Below, in pieces: positions 1-12,600 of a stretch of 64,000 nucleotides of DNA (position 1 is the stretch's first letter; every line of letters starts with the position of its first letter). A program made the translations under genes and the position numbers. This stretch comes from Sipunculus nudus (lineage: Eukaryota; Annelida; Sipuncula; Golfingiida; Sipunculidae), in the NCBI GenBank assembly GCA_026874595.1, contig CM049306.1, forward strand, positions 60,208,019 through 60,272,018, written 5' to 3'. Below the pieces are notes generated by a model. That model worked only from the letters and a program-made list of their open reading frames with translations. It did no database searches and was not told the origin of the DNA.

Positions 1-598
1 ACTGTTTCTGTATTTTGTTGTAACAGCAGAGTCTGCTTACCAGAGATGAAATATCATTAATAGTGATGAAGCATTACAGCTTTTCTGAGGAATATTTACC
101 TTTTATCACTTCCAGTTTCCTGCTGTGCCACTATAAACAAGTGATCAGATAATACTAAACTGACCTGTTCTGGTCCGGTGATTATCTAGTCATAAGTTAT
201 GCGTATTGTTTTAGCATTCAGTGTACCTGAGTTGCTTTGCTTGGCTGATGTGCTTGGACCAGCTGTTATGTAATTTGTGACAATTGGATCTTGATTACTC
301 AAGACACTTCACTTGACAGAATAAGCATTAGCCATAAGGCAGCAAACTACACCATATAGACTCTGCTGGTCATTTATGATTAAACATTTAAACGCTATTT
401 TTGTTGACTTTGCTTTTGATAGGGGATTCTAAAAAATATGAACAATTTCAGATGAAATTGAGATAGAAATTGATTTGAGAAACCTTTTATTTGTTATGCA
501 TAAATAAGGTTACCTGTAATGTTCTTCTTATAGCACCAGATGTATTATATTATATCAATACATATAAAACAACTTTTTTTATATTAATTTTCGAGCAG

Positions 599-688
599 GA
601 AGGTGAAGATTCCAGCCCAAGCCAAGGGCCAGCACCAGGAGGAGACACACCATCAAGGGGGCCTGGCAGACCCAGAAAATATCCCGTG
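599..688 (+). CDS. AT-hook gene, exon (first in window)
   Basis: 90 nt, phase 0 at both ends, 30 residues. A Pro/Gly/Ser-rich linker is followed by RGPGRPRKYPV. The acceptor is ttttcgagcag and the donor is GTG|gtaaga. The preceding exon is outside the window; the open frame upstream of 599 is intron. Confidence 0.85.
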
Positions 689-3600
689 GTAAGATAAAAC
701 CTCCAGGAAATGTAATACATGATTTACTGACAATTTAAATATTTCTTCTTATTAAAGATAAGGGGCAGATGTAGGATTTTTGGATGGGAGTTTACCATTT
801 ACAATGGGGAATAAATAGCCTGGAAAAGGTCCACTATTCCTTGAGGAAAGGAGGGGGAGAAGGGTTCACATGTAAAACTATGGGGAAACAGTGCAAAAAT
901 GTTACATTTACATGTAAGGGCCTCAGGGGGTTGGAGAGGTGTAATGTCCTATTGGTGTGCACCCGGTGAGACGCATCCCGATAAGACGTACGTCCCAACG
1001 GACCATGCGATAAAACGCAGGGCGGCAGGACGCACTATATAAACAATGACGAGTGGCCGGTAGGACGCACTTCATAAACATTGCCCGTCACCAATTAGGC
1101 GTGTCGTGCTGCGGGACCCGGCGTGTTCACCTCATGCCTGTCTACGTCTCTCTTTCAAAAGTGTATTTTTATGACTAAAACTACGCTAAACGAACCCTGC
1201 GTGTATACTTTCTGCCCGTCTACGTCTCCCTTTCATAAGTGTATTTTTTATGACTAAAACTACGCTAAACGAACCCTGCGTGTATACTTTCTGCCCGTCT
1301 ACGTCTCTCTTTCATAAGTGTATTTTTTATGGCTAAAACTACGCTAAACGAACCCTGCATGTATACATCCTGCCCAGATACGTCTCTCTTTTATAAGTGT
1401 ATTTTTTATGACTAAAACTACGCTAAACGAACCCTCCTGAGTAACACCTATGATCGTCACCACAGCTGAGTCTGTGAGTTCATCTGGAGTCAATCAGTAG
1501 TAAGCCACAAACATTAATTATAAGTCATTAATTATAATTCCCTTCCTTCTTCGCTCCTTCCATCCTTCTTTCTTCCCTTCGTTACCTGATTCTTTCTTTC
1601 AGTCTTTCTTTCTTTCAGTCTTTCTTTCAGTCTTTCTTTCTTTCAGTCTTTCTTTCAGTTTTTCTTTCTCTTTTTTCTTTCTTTCAGTTTTTCCTTCATT
1701 CTTCCCTTCTTTACATGATTAATTACTTCTTTCTTTCTTTCTTTTTTTTCTTTCTTTCTTTCTTTCTTTCAGTTTTTCTTTCTTTCAGCCTTTCTTTCTT
1801 TCAGTCTTTCTTTCTTTCAGTCTTTCCTTCATCCTTCCATTCGTTACATGATTCTTTCTTTTTTTCTTTCTTTCATTCTTTCTTTCAGTCTTTTTGTTTT
1901 CTTTCTTTCATTCTTCCTTTCTGTCTTTCTTTCTTTCTTTCAGTCTTTCTTTCTTTCTTTCAATCATTTTTTCTTTCAGCCTTTCTTTCTTTCAGTCTTT
2001 CTATCTTTCTTTCAGTCTTTCCTTCATCCTTCCCTTCGTTACATGTTTCTTTCTTTCTTTCTTTCAGTCTTTCAGTCTTTTTTTCCTCTTCCGGTCTTTC
2101 TTTCAGTTCTTCTTTTTTTCTTTCTTTCAGTCTTTCTTTCTTTCAGTTTTTCTTTCTGTCAGTCTTTCCGTATATCCTTCATTCTTCCTTTTGTCTTCTG
2201 GTTTTACATTAAGTTTACGGTTGGTTGATCGAAGATGGGTATTCATTAGCGGTTCTTTATTGACTCAATTAGCGGTTAGTAGGAACTCAAAGGTATAATT
2301 GTTATTCGTCATTCACTATTCAGCAGTTTCAACACATAGACTGACCCGTGAAATAAAAAAAAAAACACACACACACAATTTGAAGAGGAATCTTCAATCA
2401 GCAGGATAGTTTTTAACACTACGGTTTCAACATGCACACACATGCGAGAAATTAAATATACACATACAATTTGGAGAGATGTCGTTTTCAGGATAGTTTT
2501 ATTGTCTACACCAACTGCGGCACTTAATTTGTTCCAAAATAGGTCACCCGCCACCGACCGTACTTGCGCCAGAGCGGATGATACTAACTGAATACTACGC
2601 ACAGGTAGTATTTTCATGTTAACAAAATAACAACCAACCTCATTTTTTATTCTATAAAGTTATTTTTTCTCATAAAATTGTTGTCTATTTATAATGTTTT
2701 TTATTCGGAATGTGGTCCTGTCAGAAGTTGAATATAATCAAAATATGTAAATATTTATTCTTTCCTTAATACATTAAGTACGTGTAAGAGATCAATATAA
2801 ATGATTCATCATCCAGAGACCCTTGATCGACATTTTTGTCCGTTAATTAAAGGTTCATCCTTTGAACTGTACGAGTGGCCATGTCGGGTGAATGGTTTCT
2901 CGTGACTGCGTTTATACTGCGGCTTCGCTGGTCTCTGGTGAGCAGTTCGTTCATGTTTGAGCAGACGTAATATGTTCTCACGACATGATATACATACTTA
3001 TAATAGTGAAAATTATAACAGGAATATGGAAAATAAAGTAAGATGTTACACGTTAAACCTATAATGATCAGTCATTTAAACCTCTGGTTAGGCCAATAAA
3101 TTGGAGAACGCTGATGGGTCAACCATACCCGGAGTTTATCACTATTGAGGGATGGTCATACTTTAAGCCAAAATAATGCTCTAATTAACAATAAAATTAC
3201 TAAATATTTTGTCAAACTTCAGTTAAGGAACACAACGATATAAGTGCATGAGGGTAATATAGTAATAATGGATAACACAGACATACTAGGCATTAACGTG
3301 TGCTGATTTGACATATGATGGATCGATCACAGAGCTTAATGATTTCCCAAAGTGACCCAAGAGAGGGTTTACTAACGAAAGTATAATTAACTATTCTTAC
3401 TTAGTCTTTCTGTTTTAGTAAGTGTAAAGTTTAGACAGTCAGACAAGTGATACATGTACTCTTATTTTAACAATACGTCCTATCGGGATACGCTTCAGTG
3501 GGTACGTCCCGGCGGCCTACGTCCCAAAAATCTGCGTCTCACCGGCCTGTAGTTGTCCTATCTACCCCCCCCCCCCCCCCCACACACCTGGATCTGCCCC

Positions 3601-6600
3601 TGCAGTCTTATACCAAAAGTACATTTTTATTTTTGAGCATTAATTCAAAGAATATTATATTAGCCTTCAAAGGATTACATTAGGTTAAAGAAGTTTTTGC
3701 TTTCGGTGTTGAAGTAAAAGCCTGCTGCCCACTTGTGATTTCCCTGCAGTTTTTATCTGCTACTAGTCACAGACAATCAGTGATCCTCCGGCAGTCTGCG
3801 AGTGCTTGCAACTGGTGTTCAGCGATCAGTCGCAGAATCAAGATCATGGAGTTTCCTGCGTTGTTTATGGAATTTTGAGATGATGAAGTTGTGTAAATAC
3901 AAATACAATTTATAAAAAACACTATCAAAATATCAGCACATATCACCAGATCAGCCCAATACCACACCTGTCTCTTCACATGCTCCTATTTTCAGGTTTT
4001 TGTTACAGTATTCAGGGTAAGTCTGGTTGTATGGACACAGTGTTTCATTCCACATCGCCATCATCTTACTTTTCAGGTGAAAAAAACAAACGCTGTCTTG
4101 GGGCAACACCACATTTCACACCTTCAAGCTTGGTCTGCGAATAGTCACCAACTGGTCCCCTGACCAAAATTCTCGCAACCAATTGGATGATGATCGATCT
4201 CAAATCACATAGCAAGGAATCACAGATGATTGCAACGGTGGCAAGGATTCACAAGTAAATCACAAAGTTTACTGACATGCCAGAAATTGTGCAATCATCT
4301 GCAATTGGTGGTCACAAGCAGCGTTGCAGGGCTGGTCACATGTGATTATAAGCAGTGACCAGTTGCAGATCCCTTGCAATTTTAGTTGTATTGCGTCTCA
4401 GCCAAATCACCAGTGGGCAGCAGGCTCAAGGTCCAAATGAATTTTAATGGGTGTTGTTTATTAATAACAGCTGCACAGGTCATGGATTGGTCTATTTGAA
4501 TGTATATTATGTGCACATTATTTAATATGTCCTCAGGACCCTGGAGAAGGCACAAGTTCAGGCACATTGCTAAGCCTGGCTGGAAGAGGACCAGGGAGAC
4601 CCAGGAAATTTTCTGTGGTCAGTTCACTGTGTGGCTTAATCCTTCAGTGAATTCTGTGCTTTGGTGCTGCATGATGTATATATTTGCACATATACTTTTT
4701 TAAAGGATTAGTTTGCCTTGTGCATGGTTCTTCCATATATTATGTAATATTTCCCCAGGGTATTCATCTTCTTTTCTGCTTTACAGGGATTATTCTGTCT
4801 GAAAAAAAACTATAGTCAGCTTAAAGGGGTGGAGTTTATTTGTGTTCCTCTTCTATATAATACATATTTTGCATGTGTATGGTTTCCTCATTGTCACAGA
4901 TACAATGCATGTATACAAAAAAAGTAGTCTTTGAGCTCTGATGTTTGAAACATTTGGCTCCTAAAGAAGCTTTATTTGAGAAGCTGTTCATCATGCAGAA
5001 TACTTAATACTTGTCCCATTCAGTTTTTGTACACCAGATAAACAAACATAAATGGGGGATTATTTTCTTAGAACCCTAGCATGTTTAGCCAAGTCTGTAG
5101 TAGATGAAATGTTTTAACTATTACAGTCCAAGCATCACATAGGAAGCACAGTAGTTTTGGTTATTCGAAAATTCATAATTTTCCATCAAGTGTTCCAGCT
5201 TGATTTTTGGCCCACTGGAAGCCTTTATTTCTGTTAGTGTACCTGTCACTTTCTCCACAGACAACTAATTTGAACAGTTTAAGTGCCATAGAGGCAGTTC
5301 AAATTTACAATCTGGTTTATGTGTACATGTAGGCCTTCAAAACCTTAGAGTGTAAATCAAGTGACTGCAGAGAGTATTTCACGATAGTGTTGCTGATTAA
5401 CATTAAAATAAACTAAAAAAAAAAAACAAATAATGTTTATGTTTCTAAATTTTTTACATTAGCAAAACTAAAACATAAAACTCTGTTTATCAATTGATCA
5501 GTAGACCCAAAGGTTTTGATAGCAAAACTTCACTTTCCATTCATTCACAGGACTTTCACAAATGAACCGCAAGGTTTTCCAGACTCTCCAAACCTTTAGT
5601 GTTTTAAAATCTCTTGATATTCATTAGTTTTCTTAAATTTGTTTTTCTCATCAGGACAGTGAGGATGGCCGTCCAAGAGGTCCAGGTAGACCCAGGAAAA
5701 CACCTATGGTAAGAATACTAAAATAATATACCGTGGTCCCTGGTTTGAGGGACCATGTGCTCCTTGCACAGAAAGTTTACAGTTGAAATGAACTTTGATT
5801 CATTAAAAATTCACTTTTTCAGCACCAGTTGACCACTACATACACATAAGCAAGTGATGATAATCTCACAAAGACATTTGCTAGGATTGTTAGTGATTAC
5901 AGTCGGTGATAGATGGCACCGTTAGTGGTATCACCATGCAAAGCATATTATGGCTTTTCAGCTGATTTACAAATTACCAGGACATTTTACTGCCAAATTG
6001 ACTGACATTGACATAAACTTACATTTTTATATGGGAAACAATCAATGAAAATCACATATTAAAATCAGTAACATTTATTTAAGAATTTAATGTAGCATTA
6101 TTAAACTTAAAAACAGATGTTTTTGATAATATGGTAAATACTTTGATATCACTGAGTCATTGCCGTCCTTGGTCATTTCTGACTTGTGAATCTGTAACTA
6201 GAAGTAAATGGTGGGCATTTTTCATGTCCCTAAACTAAACTGCTACTGACTTACTTACCTGTTTTCTTTGGCAGAAAGGGTGGTCTCTCAAAGCAGGGGC
6301 AACTGTAAATAGATTTGCTGAAAATAAAGACTTTTTATTTAATAAATCAACGATCTTTTTCCTAAAAATTGTTCATATGTGTGAGACCTCTGGTCCTGAA
6401 AGTGCTGAAATAGTTTAGTTCTAACAAACTTACCAGGAAATGGATCTAGGAAGTTAGTTCCTAACCTATTGACTAACAAAGTGTGCATTTAACTTTGGAA
6501 TTAGAATGTTAAATTATTGTGAGAAAATTATCCAGTTTTTGTTTTTCAAAAGAAATAAACAATGATACCTTTAAATTTGGATAAAACCATCTTTCCTTCA

Positions 6601-9600
6601 GTGTTTGACCAGTGTATACTCATGTCATATTAATTGGTTATACACCTGTTATACACACATCCCCAGGATCCAGGAGAAGGCACAAGTTCAGGCACATTGT
6701 TCAGCCTGGCGAGACGAGGACCAGGGAGACCCAGGAAGTCTTCTGTGGTCAGTCAGCTGTGTGGTTTTAACTAGATTTTCTCAATTTACTTTGTGCCTTG
6801 GTACTGCATGCTGCCACTATGTGCCTAAGTACTTCATGGGCCCACTGTGTGCCTTGTAATCAGTACGACACACTGCCAAAGTGTTCCACAGCAATGCATG
6901 TTCCTACAGTGTGCCTTATCACTTCATGCTCCCACTGTGTGCACCAGCACTGCATTCTGCCTGTGTGTGCCTCATCACTGCATAATTCCCACTGTGTGCC
7001 TCAGGACTACATGTTCCCTCTGTGTGGCTCAGTACTGCATGTTCCTACTGTGCCTCACAACTACATGCTCCTACTATGTGCACTGGATGAGCATGCGGCA
7101 TGTTCATGTGTGCCTCAGTGCTACATGCTCCCACTGTATGCATCAGCACTACATGCTCTTTTTGTGTGCCCTGATAGAGCATGGTGTCACCTGGTGCCTC
7201 AGGACTACATGCTCTTTCTGTGTGCCTCAGCACTACATGCTCTTTTTGTGTTCCCTGATAGAGCATGCTGTCAGTGAGTGCCTCAGAGCTACGTGCTCCC
7301 ACTGTATGCCTCAGCACTACATCCTCTTTCTATGTGCCCTGATAGAGCATGCTGTCAGTGTGTGCCTCAGGACTACATGCTCCCACTGTGTGCCTCAGGA
7401 CCACATGCTCTTTCTTTGTGCCCTGATAGAGCATGCCGTCAGTGTGTGCCTATGGACCACATGCTCTTTCTTTGTGCCCTGATAGAGCATACCGTCAGTG
7501 TGTGCCTCAGGACCACATGCTCTTTCTTTGTGCCCTGATAGAGCATGCCGTCAGTGTGTGCCTCAGGACCACATGCTCTTTCTTTGTGCCCTGATAGAGC
7601 ATGCCGTCAGTGTGTGCCTCAGGACCACATCCTCTTTCTTTGTGCCCTGATAGAGCATGCCGTCAGTGTGTGCCTCAGGACCACATGCTTTTTCTTTGTG
7701 CCCTGATAGAGCATGCCGTCAGTGTGTGCCTCAGGACCACATGCTCTTTCTTTGTGCCCTGATAGAGCATGCCGTCAGTGTGTGCCTAAGGACCACATGC
7801 TCTTTCTTTGTGCCCTGATAGAGCATGCCATCAGTGTGTGCCTCAGGACCACATGCTTTTTCTTTGTGCCCTGAAAGAGCATGCCGTCAGTGTGCCTCAG
7901 GACCACATGCTTTTTCTTTGTGCCCTGAAAGAGCATGCCGTCAGTGTGTGCCTCAGGACCACATGCTCTTTCTTTGTGCCCTGATAGAGCATGCCTTCAG
8001 TGTGTGCCTCAGGACCACATCCTCTTTCTTTGTGCCCTGAAAGAGCATGCCGTCAGTGTGTGCCTCAGGACCACATGCTCTTTCTTTGTGCCCTGAAAGA
8101 GCATGCCGTCAGTGTGTGCCTCAGGACCACATGCTCTTTCTTTGTGCCCTGATAGAGCATGCCGTCAGTGTGTGCCTCAGGACCACATGCTTTTTCTTTG
8201 TGCCCTGAAAGAGCATGCCGTCAGGGTGCCTCAGGACCACATGCTTTTTCTTTGTGCCCTGAAAGAGCATGCCGTCAGTGTGTGCCTCAGGACCACATGC
8301 TCTTTCTTTGTGCCCTGATAGAGCATGCCATCAGTGTGTGCCTCAGGACCACATCCTCTTTCTTTGTGCCCTGATAGAGCATGCCATCAGTGTGTGCCTC
8401 AGGACCACATCCTCTTTCTTTGTGCCCTGAAAGAGCATGCCGTCAGTGTGTGCCTCAGGACCACATGCTCTTTCTTTGTGCCCTGAAAGAGCATGCCGTC
8501 AGTGTGTGCCTCAGGACCACATGCTCTTTCTTTGTGCCCTGATAGAGCATGCCGTCAGTGTGTGCCTCAGGACCACATGCTTTTTCTTTGTGCCCTGAAA
8601 GAGCATGCCGTCAGGGTGCCTCAGGACCACATGCTTTTTCTTTGTGCCCTGAAAGAGCATGCCGTCAGTGTGTGCCTCAGGACCACATGCTCTTTCTTTG
8701 TGCCCTGATAGAGCATGCCATCAGTGTGTGCCTCAGGACCACATCCTCTTTCTTTGTGCCCTGAAAGAGCATGCCTTCAGTGTGTGCCTCAGGACCACAT
8801 GCTCTTTCTTTGTGCCCTGAAAGAGCATGCCGTCAGTGTGTGCCTCAGGACCACATGTTCTTTCTTTGTGCCCTGATAGAGCATGCCGTCAGTGTGTGCC
8901 GCAGGACCACATGCTCTTTTTTTTTGCCCTGATAGAGCATGCCGTCAGTGTGTGCCTCAGGACCACATGCTCTTTCTTTGTGCCCTGATAGAGCATGCCG
9001 TCAGTGTGTGCCTCAGGACCACATGCTCTTTCTTTGTGCCCTGATAGAGCATGCCGTCAGTGTGTGCCTCAGGACCACATCCTCTTTCTTTGTGCCCTGA
9101 TAGAGCATGCCGTCAGTGTGTGCCTCAGGACCACATGCTCTTTCTTTGTGCCCTGATAGAGCATGCCGTCAGTGTGTGCCTCAGGACCACATGCTCTTTC
9201 TTTGTGCCCTGATAGAGCATGCCGTCAGTGTGTGCCTCAGGACCACATGCTCTTTCTTTGTGCCCTGATAGAGCATGCAGTCAGTGTGTGCCTAAGGACC
9301 ACATGCTCTTTCTTTGTGCCCTGATAGAGCATGCCGTCAGTGTGTGCCTCAGGACCACATGCTCTTTCTTTGTGCCCTGATAGAGCATGCCGTCAGTGTG
9401 TGCCTCAGGACCACATGCTCTTTCTTTGTGCCCTGATAGAGCATGCCGTCAGTGTGTGCCTCAGGACCACATGCTCTTTCTTTGTGCCCTGATAGAGCAT
9501 GCAGTCAGTGTGTGCCTCAGGACTACATGCTCCCACTGTTTGCCTCAGGACCACATGCTCTTTCTTTGTGCCCTGATAGAGCATGCCGTCAGTGTGTGCC

Positions 9601-12600
9601 TAAGGACCACATGCTCTTTCTTTGTGCCCTGATAGAGCATGCCGTCAGTATGTGCCTCAGGACCACATGCTCTTTCTTTGTGCCCTGATATAGCATGCCG
9701 TCAGTGTGTGCCTCAGCACTACATCCTCTTTCTGTGTGCCCTGATGTGCATGCTTTCAAGGTGTGCCTCAGTGCTATATTCTCCCATTGTGTACCATAGT
9801 ACTACATGCTCCTACTTTGTGCCTCAGTACAACATGCTCCCAGTGTGTGCCTTAGTACTACCTGTTCTCACTGTGTGCCTCAGTAATACATGTTCTCACT
9901 TTTTGCCTCAGTACTACTCTGTAGGGAGAGTTGTCTTTATATAAAAGCACCTTGTAAGGAGAGTTGTCTTGATTTGATAGCGCACTATAAGGTGAGTTGC
10001 CTGAAATAATAGCATTCTGTAGGGAGATTCATACGGATATAAAAGCACTCTTTAAGGAGAGTAGTTTTGGTATAACAGCACTCTGTAAGGAGAGTTGTCT
10101 TGATATAATGGCACTCTGTAAGGAGAGTTGTTTTGAAATAACAGCTCTCTGTAAGAAGAGTTGTCTTGATATAATAGCACTCTATTGGGAGAGTTGTCTG
10201 GATATAATAATGTCTGGATGTTTATGATGCTCTGCATTGTAAAGAGTTTGTTTGTTTACATTTTTTAGAGGAGAGCTTTATGTATTCCAAAGCACTTTGT
10301 GATATTTATAGATGCAGTGGTCATATAGGAAAGGCCTCTTGCACTGAGCACTTCTACTTATGCATGCAAATAAAGCTCTGTTTTGAGAATTGGATATCAC
10401 AGGTTAAGACCATATAAATATCAAAGTTACAAACAGGTTCATAAACATTCTGTTAATTTGATTCATTCATTATTATGTTGTGAGATTCCTGCTTCCAGAT
10501 GCAGGTTGATAGTTTGTCTATATTGGTATCTAGTAATTGATTATCGCCATAAATATTGCTATTCAAAGAACAATAAAAAATATTTTCTTCTGTGCTTAGT
10601 TTACCTAATTATCTGATGTGTATGAAACTGTGCCAAGTTCAATTTACTTGATTTAGATGATCCTCAGTATTAATATGTATTTATGGTTCATTACAGTTGA
10701 CAAATTCTGAAGAATCACCAAAAAGAAGGCCTGGAAGACCGAAAGGCAGTTTAAACAGAAAGAGAGATTATGGTGATGTTCCAGTAAGTGATAAATAACA
10801 GATTAGAACCACCCTTTGTACTTCGACTCTCCAGCCATCTGTCCATGACAGGGCACAAATCATAACCACTGGACCTTGAATCTTATAACACATGATCCAA
10901 AGAGGTCCTAGCTAAATCTCCGGGAAACCATAATTTTTTCATACCTTAGATTTCAGGTAAATGATCAAATAATGTTTCTCAGTTTTCAGCTGAAGAATTT
11001 TTTTTTGGGATAAACAGTGTTAGGATAAACAATATTCCACTGTTACAACTTTGATACATTCCATTTTTATATATTTTATCTTTCATTGTGACTTGCATAA
11101 ATCTTACATTCTTCACTACAGAATAATTAATATATATGCTGTGTGTTTCTTGTTATTCTAGGATTGTTATAGTCCGTTTCACCGCATGCTGTCCACCTGT
11201 TTTTTGTTGATGATTTTCTTAAAAGTTTATATTTTTCAATAATTTCCAAGAAAATAACATATAGAAGTGACAACCTAATATGGCAATTAAGAATTTACAG
11301 TAAATTTGCAGTTCATGTTTCACAACATTTTAGTCTCTTCACCATGATCTGGCAGATATGATGTGTCCCTCCATAAGAAGCCATCTTTGTTTTAGCTGGT
11401 TATATTTTTCAGAGTGTTTACATGAGATCATCCAATCAGCAGCTGTCAGCTGAGGCTGTTTTTGCATGTGACCAATGACCTTGACCGCCATAAATAGGTC
11501 TGATATGTTGTAAAATATAGACTGATTTCTCATATTTTCAAATAATTCTGTTTCTTAAATAAGGTGTAAGGTAGGTATTTATTTACCTTGTTGAAAATTA
11601 GGTCCTTTAATCCTAGACTCTCCACTATAATTGTTTCCCTTGAAATGTAACTAATAAAAAATTTCATAGCAAAAAACAGGTGGACATGAGGGGATGAAAC
11701 AGACTATATATAGTGGCCAGACATTACTTTCATTATAGCATTAAATCTTACATTCTTCACTACAGAATAATTAATATATGCTGTGTGTTTCTTGTTATTC
11801 TAGGATTGTTAGTGGCCAGACATTACTTTCATTAGAGCCCAGTGACATATCATGTTTTAACTAGGGATATATAATGAATATTATTCAGGAACATGTGAGA
11901 TGACCATCAGAGAGATCTCCTGTTATACAGGTGATACTGTGGTGGCTTCATATATTCGCATGGTTAATATTTTTGCGATTTTCAGTTTTTCATTGTTTTA
12001 CAAGGATTTCATTTTTGAGATCTCACCTAAAATGAACCTTCACAGAGCATATCCATTATTATGACTTAATTATATTAAAGCAAAAGGGTGCAAATAATGA
12101 TTTGGCAGGGATCCAAGTACTATTAAGTGAGCACTGAAAGAGTAGAAATTACTCTTCATTATAGGCAGATAATTTGAAAGATTTGACATCATATAAAGTA
12201 GCAATTTTTAGCTCAGCTGACTATAAGTCATCTGAGCTATAGTCATGGTCCATTGTCCGTCGTCTGTCCGTCCGTCCATCCGTCTGTCCGTCCATAGATG
12301 TGGCACGTTTTGAAACCGTAAGACCTAGGAATCCGAAATCGGCATAATGTTAGATGTCCCCAAGATCTACTACCAAGCCGAAAACTGGGTCTTTTTGACT
12401 TCATTCCTTTGAGAAATTAAGGAAAAACCTCAATTTTTTATTAAAAACCTATTTTCACACTTCAGGACTGCCTAATATCAAAACCACTCACCTTTTTTTC
12501 CCTAATATTTACCATAAATATTCCTCTATATAGTTCCTATGTACATGCCAGAAATTAGGTCTGTATTGTATAATTAAAAAAAGTTATAGGCTCAAACATA

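Larger units (their letters stand above)
963..3545. mobile_element. 2.6-kb non-autonomous element with 13-bp terminal inverted repeats
   Basis: The ends are CCGGTGAGACGCA (963-975) and its exact reverse complement (3533-3545). Both subterminal regions are CpG-rich with repeated GGACGYA/ACGTCCC words, unlike the AT-rich surroundings. A GTCCTAT heptamer lies just outside both ends (946-952 and 3555-3561) and may be a target-site duplication. The interior holds a 79-bp tandem array and a CTTT-rich tract. No transposase is visible. The element lies in the intron after the first AT-hook exon. Confidence 0.6.

Noticed and set aside
1715-2298. Phe/Ser/Leu-rich open frames that could suggest membrane proteins
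   Set aside because: They are translations of the CTTT microsatellite, open in all three + frames.
6798-9944. Many overlapping Cys-rich open frames (about 70-210 codons) on both strands
   Set aside because: They repeat with the 56-bp satellite. Two of three + frames simply miss the TGATAG in the unit, and there is no start, splice or domain support.
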